From assembly GCA_002432715.1 (NCBI GenBank), contig DJGJ01000060.1, forward strand, positions 1 to 47,575: 47,575 bases of DNA, given 5' to 3'. Source of the stretch: Sphaerochaeta sp. UBA5849. GTDB taxonomy: Bacteria; Spirochaetota; Spirochaetia; Sphaerochaetales; Sphaerochaetaceae. The notes beneath the pieces were generated by a model that made no database searches, was not told the DNA's origin, and saw only the letters and a program-made list of their open reading frames with translations. The stretch's first letter is position 1, and each line of letters starts with the position of its first letter. The translations under genes and the position numbers were made by a program. Shown one piece after another: positions 41,340 to 47,575 of this stretch.

Positions 41340-43679
41340 ATGAAAACACTGCAAAAAGAGAAAACCTCACTCATTCTTCATGGGCATTTTTACCAGCCCC
41401 CAAGAGAGAACCCCCAGACCGGAATCATAGGAAAGCAGCTCTCTGCCAGCCCCTACCCGGACTGGAACGAACGGATCCATGCTGATTGCTACAGCGCAAA
41501 CAGCCACTCACGCTATCTATCGGCGTATCGCAGGATCCTCAGCATGACCAACAACTATGCATACTTGAGCTTCAACTTCGGCCCCACCCTGCTTTCCTGG
41601 ATGCAAAAAGAGCACCCCCAGACCTATGACCTGATCCTGGAAGCCGACCGACAAAGTGTTCAACGGTTGGGCTGGGGCAATGCCATCGCCCAAGCTTTCA
41701 ACCACTCGATACTCCCACTCTGCACCAAGGAAGACGCCAGGACCCAAATCCTGTGGGGTTTGGATGATTTCAACAGGCGTTTCGGCAGGGAAGCCCAAGG
41801 CATGTGGCTTTCAGAAACCGCCATAAACCCCATGGTGGTCGACCTACTCGCAGAATGCGGGGTATCATTCGTCATCCTCTCGCCCTGGCAGTGCCGTGCC
41901 ATTTCCAAGGATGAGTCGAGCATCCAGGAACTCAATGGCAAACCGGCACCGTATGACAGGCCGTTCCTTCTGCAGGGCAAAAGCGGAAAAACCATCAACG
42001 CATTCTTCTACAACCCCCAGTTGGCGGAGGGCATCAGTTTCGGACACTTTCTCAGGGATGCAGATCAGTTGTACGAGCGGCTGCTGGCAATCAGGAACGG
42101 GGACAAGGTCCAGCTCATACACGCCGCAACCGACGGGGAAATCTACGGCCACCACGAGCCCTACGGGGACATGGCCTTGGCGGCCCTCATCAAGAAGGTC
42201 AACGATCGCGATGATTTCTCCTTCTCCAATTACGGGACCTACCTCGCTTCTCATCCGGCAACCGAATGGGCCCACCTGCATGAGGGTGAGGAAGAAAAGG
42301 GCACCAGCTGGTCCTGCCCGCACGGCGTCAGCCGATGGTATCGTGACTGCGGCTGCCATACCGGCGGTGATGAAAGTTGGAACCAGAAGTGGAGGACTCC
42401 CCTGCGCAAGGCGTTTGACAACCTCAGCCAAGCCATCGACGCAATCTACCCTACAGAAGTAAGGCGACTTTTGGGAGACCAGGTGCAGCCGGCTTCACTG
42501 CTGCATGCTTTCGCCCCGGTGGCTTCCGAGCTGATGGACATGCAGACTTTCCTGGCGCAGTACAGCGACAACCAGGAAGTACAGGTGCAGTTGGCCCAGT
42601 TGCTGCTGGCACAAAAGTACAAGCATTTCTCCTATACCAGTTGCGGTTGGTTTTTCAACGACCTCGCCGGTCTGGAACCCAGGCAGAACATCACCTATGC
42701 CCTGATGGCTGCCCAGCTCTGCCAGCAATTCAACGGTGGGGAACTGATGATCAACCTGCTGGATGACCTGAGCAAGGCAAAAGCAAATCGAAAGCAGGAT
42801 GGAAACGGCCAAAGCCTCGCCATGGAGAGCCTGCAACAGCTCAAAGGAGAGGTTGAGGCTGCTCTGTACTTCACCTTGAACCGGAGGATCGCCAACAGCA
42901 TCGACCATGCATCCACATATGGATACTTTGAGCTCGAGTCCTTCGCCCTGCAGGAAGACGGCAGTGTGAACCTGGTTGTCCTGAACAAGCAGTCCTTGGT
43001 CTGCTATGAGTGCAAGGCCGTAGACCTGCACCCGGCTGCCATGAAGCTCGAATACTCGATGACCATCCAAGGCTCCAACGAGAGCGAAGAGCAAATCTAC
43101 TACCTGGACCACGAGGATATCAACTTGAGAATGCGCGATGAGCTGTTCGACCAGATTGACCGAACGGTATGCTCCTTTGACCAAAGCCAGATCAAGCAGC
43201 TTTCAAAGAACCTCGGCCACTATGCAAGCCTGGCTACAAACATACCTTATCTTCCAATGGGTTCGCTCTATCAGGAGCTGATCGGGTCCTCCCTGCAGGC
43301 AATCAAGAATCTTTTCATGTTCGGGGCGCTTGCGATGTGGGACGAGTTCAAGGGCGACTTCACCTTGATGCTCGATTTCTTCATCAAGTACGGCAAACAA
43401 CCCGACCTTGATTTGATCCAAACCCTCTTCGACAACCAGATGACGGCCATGGCACAAAAAATCCAGACGTACGGACTGTATAATCTGAACAGCAGGTTCG
43501 TGCTGGAATTCTTGGACATCATCCGAAAGCGGGGTTTCCAACCCAATCTCACCGCCATCCAGGATGCTGTATATCACTACCTGAGCATGCAAAAACAACT
43601 TCCGCAATCAACCGATGTCGATCTGATCAACAAGTTGGGTGACGTCCTGAACTTCGACATCAAGATTACAGGGTTGTGA
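41340..43679 (+). CDS. GH57 family protein with DUF3536
   Basis: Large GH57-type enzyme, 779 aa from the ATG at 41340. The frame is open upstream to 41235, inside divergent deoD, but the family start SLILHGHFYQPPRENP fits the ATG. The GH57 barrel has the His pair in LHGHFYQPP, the nucleophile region AQGMWLSETAINPMVVDLL, and a catalytic Asp in IHAATDGEIYGHHEPYGDMA. DUF3536 fills the C-terminal half, which is helical, with YKHFSYTSCGWFFNDLAGLE. The substrate is probably an alpha-glucan. A terminator sits 55 bases after the stop. Confidence 0.87.
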   Translation: MKTLQKEKTSLILHGHFYQPPRENPQTGIIGKQLSASPYPDWNERIHADCYSANSHSRYLSAYRRILSMTNNYAYLSFNFGPTLLSWMQKEHPQTYDLILEADRQSVQRLGWGNAIAQAFNHSILPLCTKEDARTQILWGLDDFNRRFGREAQGMWLSETAINPMVVDLLAECGVSFVILSPWQCRAISKDESSIQELNGKPAPYDRPFLLQGKSGKTINAFFYNPQLAEGISFGHFLRDADQLYERLLAIRNGDKVQLIHAATDGEIYGHHEPYGDMALAALIKKVNDRDDFSFSNYGTYLASHPATEWAHLHEGEEEKGTSWSCPHGVSRWYRDCGCHTGGDESWNQKWRTPLRKAFDNLSQAIDAIYPTEVRRLLGDQVQPASLLHAFAPVASELMDMQTFLAQYSDNQEVQVQLAQLLLAQKYKHFSYTSCGWFFNDLAGLEPRQNITYALMAAQLCQQFNGGELMINLLDDLSKAKANRKQDGNGQSLAMESLQQLKGEVEAALYFTLNRRIANSIDHASTYGYFELESFALQEDGSVNLVVLNKQSLVCYECKAVDLHPAAMKLEYSMTIQGSNESEEQIYYLDHEDINLRMRDELFDQIDRTVCSFDQSQIKQLSKNLGHYASLATNIPYLPMGSLYQELIGSSLQAIKNLFMFGALAMWDEFKGDFTLMLDFFIKYGKQPDLDLIQTLFDNQMTAMAQKIQTYGLYNLNSRFVLEFLDIIRKRGFQPNLTAIQDAVYHYLSMQKQLPQSTDVDLINKLGDVLNFDIKITGL

Positions 43680-43935
43680 CCAAAGCCGATAACTCGGGAT
43701 TTTCTGCAAGCACTCTTGCTGCATACGAACACAGGGGGACGATCAAACGTCCCTCTTTTTGTGCTTGTTCGACAACAAGCATCACCAGCATGCGGGCGAT
43801 GCCCTGCCCCCTGAGCTACGGCGAAACATAGGTGTGGTCGATGGTAAGTTTATCATTACCCGGCTTTCGGGTCACAATGCAGGCAACCGGGGGCTTGCCG
43901 TAGGCAAATCCGTTCTCGGTCTGGTAGTACTCCAT
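43666..43935 (-). pseudogene. GNAT acetyltransferase (PF14542/NATD1-like) interrupted by an amber codon
   Basis: An 89-codon frame from ATG at 43935 to TAA at 43666-43668 reads as a small GCN5-related acetyltransferase. It has the KLTIDHTYVSP strand, the acetyl-CoA loop LRGQGIARMLVMLVVEQA, then GRLIVPLCSYAARVLAENPE. Codon 40 is TAG (43816-43818), exactly where family members usually have Glu (SPELRGQGIA), so one G-to-T change would explain it. The ATG is two bases from the recN stop with AGGAAG six bases upstream, as for a real operon gene. Its 3' end overlaps the convergent GH57 gene by 14 bases. It could be a young pseudogene, a readthrough gene or a base-call error. Confidence 0.78.
43734..43760 (+). 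terminator. Terminator of the DUF3536 GH57 gene, inside the antisense GNAT frame
   Basis: Eight-base-pair stem (GGGGGACG-type arm at 43734-43741 with CGTCCCTC at 43748-43755, one G-U), six-base loop, then TTTTT. The same bases encode RLIVPL of the GNAT frame on the other strand. Confidence 0.8.
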
Positions 43936-43937
43936 TC

Positions 43938-45611
43938 TCAACTTCCTTTCTCCAACAGTTTCCTTGCATGCCCGAGGCTCTCCTGGCTGGTATCGTCTCC
44001 GCTGAGCATACGGGCAATTTCCCTCTGGCGCTGTTCACCCTTGACCGGGGAAATGGTTGAGTAGCTCATTGCATTGCGAATTTCCTTGCTCACCACCAGA
44101 TGATGATCAGCCTTGCTTGCAATGGACGCAAGATGGGTAATTACAATGACCTGATGCGTTCGAGCTAGGTTTTTAAGCTGCTCTGCAACCGAAAGCGCCA
44201 CACTTCCTCCGATTCCGGCATCGACTTCGTCAAAGATCAAGGTGGGTATTGCGTCACTTTGGGCCAGCGAGGTCTTGACCGCAAGCATGATGCGGCTCAA
44301 TTCTCCACCGCTTGCAACATCCTTTATCGAACGCATTTCAAGCCCTGGATTTGCACAAATCTGAAAGCTGACTTCATCAATCCCGCTTGCCGTCGGACTC
44401 GTTTGGGTAAAAGCAATGGAAAAGACCGCCTCCTTCATCCCCAAGGTTCTCAGCTTCTCTTCCACTTCGCCCGATAGAAGCAATGCCGACGCTTTCCGTT
44501 TGTCCTGGAGTGCCCGGGCTTGCTCAAGCAGTGTCCCGTAGGCAAGCTTTATCTGTTTTTCCAACTTGCTCAACACAATCTCCCCCTGCTCGGACAGAGA
44601 GAGCTTCTCCTTGCTTTTTGCAAGGAAGGCTTGCACGGCCTCCAGGTTGGGACCATACTTCTTCTTCAATCGCTGCAATTGTGCGAGCCGGCCTTGCAAC
44701 CTATCCAGCTCCTCTTCACTATAAGCCATACCGTTGAGGTAGTCGCGAACGCTCTCGTAGATGTCCTCGATCTCAATCGTGGAGCTTTCAAGCCGTTCAC
44801 CAAGGGTTTGCAGGGAGGGATCGGCCTTGCCTGCCAAATCCAGCTGGGTTTTCACCTGATGAAGCAAGGCCAGCGTGCTCAAACCCTGGTCATTTCCGTG
44901 CAGAAGCGAGACCGCCTGACTCAATGCCTCGTGGATGTGCTCGAAGGATGCAATGACCTGCACCTGATTTGCAATCTCCTCATCCTCCATCGGTTTTGGA
45001 TTTACCTTCTCGATCTCATCGACGGCATAGCTGAGATAGTCCATTTCACGTTTTGCCGCCTCCAAGTCTGCTTGGACGCGTTCAAGCTCTGCTTTCAGGC
45101 TCTGGTACTGGTCATATGCGCTCTTGTATGCCGATTTTTCCGCCCCGCAAGAACCGAAGGAATCGAGGACTGAAAGCTGATGGGAGGTGGACAAAAGACT
45201 CTGATGGTCTCTTTGTGCACTGATGTCCAGCAACTCAGCGGTAATGAGGGCAAGCTCCGACCGTGTTGCCAACCTGCCTTGGATGGTTATGGAGGAACGT
45301 CCATTGCTCTTGATGGTTCTGCTTGCCACCAAGGTGTCGTCCTCCAGTTCCAACTCCTCTTTCGCCAAATAGGAAGCCAGATGAGCTCCCATCGGTTCGG
45401 CAATATGAAACGAGGCGCTGACTGTTGCAGAATCGCACCCGCTTCGAATCGACTGGACCTCGGTTTTCTCTCCGAGCAACAGGGTCAAAGCTCCCAACAG
45501 GATGGACTTGCCGGCACCGGTTTCACCGGTGATGACGCTAAATCCCCCAGGAAATTCGATGACGCTGTCCTCTATGAGTGCATAGTGATGTATCTCAAGC
45601 CGTTCAAGCAT
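43938..45611 (-). CDS. recN: DNA repair protein RecN
   Basis: SMC-like ATPase of double-strand-break repair, 557 aa. Walker A is VITGETGAGKSILLGAL near residue 30. Two long coiled-coil arms flank a central hinge (ALKAELERVQADLEAAKREM is typical). The C-terminal half has the ABC signature DVASGGELSRIMLAVK and Walker B TLIFDEVDAGIGG, followed by VIVITHLASIASKADHH. The ATG overlaps the nadK stop by eight bases. The nadK-recN pair is common in many bacteria. Confidence 0.96.
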   Translation of the reverse strand: MLERLEIHHYALIEDSVIEFPGGFSVITGETGAGKSILLGALTLLLGEKTEVQSIRSGCDSATVSASFHIAEPMGAHLASYLAKEELELEDDTLVASRTIKSNGRSSITIQGRLATRSELALITAELLDISAQRDHQSLLSTSHQLSVLDSFGSCGAEKSAYKSAYDQYQSLKAELERVQADLEAAKREMDYLSYAVDEIEKVNPKPMEDEEIANQVQVIASFEHIHEALSQAVSLLHGNDQGLSTLALLHQVKTQLDLAGKADPSLQTLGERLESSTIEIEDIYESVRDYLNGMAYSEEELDRLQGRLAQLQRLKKKYGPNLEAVQAFLAKSKEKLSLSEQGEIVLSKLEKQIKLAYGTLLEQARALQDKRKASALLLSGEVEEKLRTLGMKEAVFSIAFTQTSPTASGIDEVSFQICANPGLEMRSIKDVASGGELSRIMLAVKTSLAQSDAIPTLIFDEVDAGIGGSVALSVAEQLKNLARTHQVIVITHLASIASKADHHLVVSKEIRNAMSYSTISPVKGEQRQREIARMLSGDDTSQESLGHARKLLEKGS

Positions 45612-46467
45612 GCAGTCCTCCTCCCGACCAATTCAGTTTATCACGGAGTACTTCTATGAAATTACGCCTTTCGCTTGTGACCAACAGCGCCTTGCTGCGC
45701 GATTTTTCCACAATGATCACATCATCCTCCTGCAAAGGAAAGATTTGCTGGCCGTCGAGGGAGAGCACGAGACCGGTTCTTTGCCCCTTGGGTATGGTCA
45801 ATGTAATCCGTGATTCCCCGCTGACCACCAGGGGCCGGTTGGAGAGTGTGAAAGGACAGATCGGGGTGATGATCAGCGAGGAGAGGTCGACATCGAGGAT
45901 GGGACCGCCGGCTGCCAGGCTGTATCCGGTTGAACCGGTGGGTGTTGCTATGATCATGCCGTCGGAGCGGAAAAACCCTGCATCGGTGTTGTCGATGCGC
46001 AGCGCCATGCTGATCACCTTGCTGATGCCGCTTGAGGATACGACCATCTCATTGAGGCCGTGACCGGTAAAGACCTTGGCCCCGTCACGAATGACTGCGG
46101 TGCGGATCATCAATCGCCTGCTGATGCAGTTCTTCCCCGAAAGGTAAAATTCGATGGCTTCCTGCCACTCATCGACCGATATCTCGGTGATGAATCCGAA
46201 GGTCCCCAAGTTGATCGCGAGAATGGGGATCCCAAGGTCCTGCAGGTATCGTGCACTGTAGAGGACCGTCCCGTCGCCACCGAGGCAGATAACCAAGTCG
46301 GTGCCTTGCTGTACCTCCAAGGGTTCATTTTCTGCATTGGTCGGGAAGACTGAATTCGAGATTCCCTTTGCATCCAGATACTCCGAGATGGTCTTTGAGA
46401 GTGCATGGGAAGCTTCCTTTCCCCAGTTTGCTATAATCAATACATGCCGTACAGGCCTCTCTTCCAT
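45604..46467 (-). CDS. nadK: NAD kinase
   Basis: Makes NADP from NAD and ATP (or polyphosphate), 287 aa. The diagnostic GGDGT motif is in VICLGGDGTVLYSARYL. The conserved substrate region includes NLGTFGFITEIS, GLNEMVVSSSGISKV, IIATPTGSTGYSLAAGGPI, and the C-terminal ITPICPFTLSNRPLVV. AAGGAG lies six bases before the ATG. It sits between the DegT-like gene (10-base gap) and recN (8-base overlap). Confidence 0.96.
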   Translation of the reverse strand: MEERPVRHVLIIANWGKEASHALSKTISEYLDAKGISNSVFPTNAENEPLEVQQGTDLVICLGGDGTVLYSARYLQDLGIPILAINLGTFGFITEISVDEWQEAIEFYLSGKNCISRRLMIRTAVIRDGAKVFTGHGLNEMVVSSSGISKVISMALRIDNTDAGFFRSDGMIIATPTGSTGYSLAAGGPILDVDLSSLIITPICPFTLSNRPLVVSGESRITLTIPKGQRTGLVLSLDGQQIFPLQEDDVIIVEKSRSKALLVTSERRNFIEVLRDKLNWSGGGLHA

Positions 46468-46477
46468 GGTAGACTCC

Positions 46478-47509
46478 TTAGCTCAAGTGAGAAATGACTT
46501 TGATCAGCAGTTCAACTTCGCCCTGTTTCAGAAACGGATACAAAGGTAATGTCAGTGCTCTCAGATAGAGCGGAATAGCCTTCGGATAGAGGTCGAAGCG
46601 GTCGCCGGCATGCATGGCAAGCGTATCGGTGAAGGTTTTCTTCGCAGATACCTGATACTTGTTGGCAAATTTGATGGCATCCTCGGGCTTTGAGTCCAAG
46701 GCGACGCAGAAGCTGTACCCGTTGGGGAGAAAATCGATGTTGCCGATTCCGAAAATCCGATGTGGTGTCTTCAGCAGGGATTTTGCAAAGAGAGCATAGA
46801 GCTCACGACGTTTGGCCAGTTGCTCGCCGAGTGTGGCCAGCTGGATCATGCCAAGGGCTGCATTCATATCCGGCAATTCGATATAGGGACGTACTTGGGG
46901 GGCAAATGCTTTCACCGACTTTTGATGCGTTTCACCGGTATAGGCAAGGACTGCACCTCCACCGGTGCTTACGATGCAATCCTCTTCGAAGGCACAGAGA
47001 ATCAGGTCGCCGAAACTTCCAGCCCTCCGGTCTTCATACTCACTTGCCAGACTTTGGGTGATATCCTCGATGACGGGCACTCCCAGCTGCTTGTAATCGC
47101 AGGTTATCGGAATCTGGCACATGGGCAGGTGGATCAACAGGGCGCTGCAGCCTTGTTCGACGAGTCTTTGCGCTTCCTCTTGCGCAAGACACCCATGCTC
47201 GGGATCGATATCGCCACACAGCAGTTCATAGCCCATGGACTCTACCACACTCTGATACCAGGAGGGAGAGAGGATGCTTGCTCCGATTTTTGCCTTGCCC
47301 TCCAATTCACAGGCTTGCAGTGCACAGCAAAGTCCATCCACATAGGAACGGAGGGCGATGCCGCCTTTGGCGCCGATCAACTCACAAAATTGCTTGAGAA
47401 ATGCATTCTTTCGTTCGCCTGGACCGATGCGTTCATCGACCATGGTCTGCAATACAGCATCCATGTCTTTTCTGCGCAAGGTGGGTTTATGGAAAGGAAT
47501 CAGTGCCAC
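46478..47509 (-). CDS. DegT/DnrJ/EryC1/StrS-fold protein lacking the PLP lysine
   Basis: 343 aa with the fold of sugar aminotransferases. It starts IPFHKPTLRRKDMDAVL, and the large domain contains LSPSWYQSVVESMGYE, the cofactor-contact Asp in VPVIEDITQSLASEYE, and the AGSFGDLILCAF stretch. The residue that aligns with the Schiff-base Lys in FSFxxxK is Cys178 (CAFEEDCIVSTGGGAV), so normal transamination is not expected. Related lysine-less members use His (ColD-type) or have non-catalytic roles. The GTG start at 47509 has AGGAGG five bases upstream. First gene of the nadK-recN operon. Confidence 0.82.
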   Translation of the reverse strand: MALIPFHKPTLRRKDMDAVLQTMVDERIGPGERKNAFLKQFCELIGAKGGIALRSYVDGLCCALQACELEGKAKIGASILSPSWYQSVVESMGYELLCGDIDPEHGCLAQEEAQRLVEQGCSALLIHLPMCQIPITCDYKQLGVPVIEDITQSLASEYEDRRAGSFGDLILCAFEEDCIVSTGGGAVLAYTGETHQKSVKAFAPQVRPYIELPDMNAALGMIQLATLGEQLAKRRELYALFAKSLLKTPHRIFGIGNIDFLPNGYSFCVALDSKPEDAIKFANKYQVSAKKTFTDTLAMHAGDRFDLYPKAIPLYLRALTLPLYPFLKQGEVELLIKVISHLS

Positions 47510-47526
47510 GAGAGCCTCCTCGCGAA

Positions 47527-47532
47527 AGTATA
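47527..47532 (-). promoter_or_regulatory. Candidate -10 of the DegT-nadK-recN operon
   Basis: Minus strand TATACT at 47527-47532, 17 bases before the GTG. The -35 (TTCCTA at 17 bases) is poor, so this is tentative. Confidence 0.35.
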
Positions 47533-47558
47533 TCCGTATTTGGCTGCAATAGGAAGGC

Positions 47559-47575
47559 CAAAAAAAGCCCTCCGA
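47559..47575 (-). terminator. Probable terminator cut by the right edge
   Basis: On the minus strand GGAGGGC is followed by seven T, the look of the 3' arm of a terminator for a gene beyond the window. The 5' arm is out of view. Confidence 0.35.

Overview
The window is a gene-dense stretch of a spirochaete chromosome of moderate GC content, most likely from the Sphaerochaeta lineage (Sphaerochaetaceae). The order rsmH-ftsL-murF-mraY-ftsW-ftsQ-ftsA-ftsZ-xer-dprA-xerC-hslV-hslU is the spirochaete division/protease block. A groES far from groEL, DUF4912 with GH57 enzymes, and murG-cvpA next to an AtoS/AtoC-like two-component pair also fit spirochaetes. The genus is inferred from content and gene order; no rRNA is present to settle it.

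Layout. 1-1768 (minus): a small acidic protein, tsaD and a partial apt. 1889-1960: tRNA-Thr(CGU), followed by pyruvate phosphate dikinase on the minus strand. 5118-7517 (minus): a uronate-catabolic operon, GntR regulator-kduI-kduD, with three operator copies over its promoter. 7671-8552: a 293-aa sigma-70-family factor whose only convincing promoter is a perfect sigma-54 element. 8785-9733: a hypothetical gene divergent from groES. 9790-17189 (minus): murG-cvpA-holB-histidine kinase-NtrC regulator-dinG, overlapping or nearly touching throughout. 17366-20131: secA. 20159-22986: a degenerate LysM/LytM protein divergent from a class B penicillin-binding protein. 22983-37877 (minus): a roughly 15-kb block with no visible internal terminator, from mraZ through the division cluster, two Xer recombinases, a TSUP transporter, dprA and hslVU to an orphan flhF. 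38118-43679: DUF4912 and two GH57 proteins around deoD. 43666-47509 (minus): a DegT-like protein, nadK, recN and a GNAT gene broken by an amber codon.

Main points. (1) hslU is followed directly by flhF. In motile spirochaetes a flagellar operon beginning with flgB and ending in flhF sits at this place, so the junction looks like the scar of its loss. The surviving FlhF has a degenerate G3 motif (DTAGR changed to DTCAF). (2) The sigma-54 promoter of the sigma-factor gene and an NtrC-type activator a few kilobases away resemble the Rrp2-RpoN-RpoS cascade of Borrelia; the link is inferred. (3) Wall genes include a PBP with all three catalytic motifs and a LytM-like protein without zinc ligands, which matters because Sphaerochaeta has been described as lacking PBPs. 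(4) Smaller points: a DegT fold without its PLP lysine, the amber-interrupted GNAT gene, three genes with a -10 element almost touching the start codon and no Shine-Dalgarno sequence, and MraZ-type boxes before mraZ.

I see no insertion sequence, prophage, CRISPR array or rRNA.
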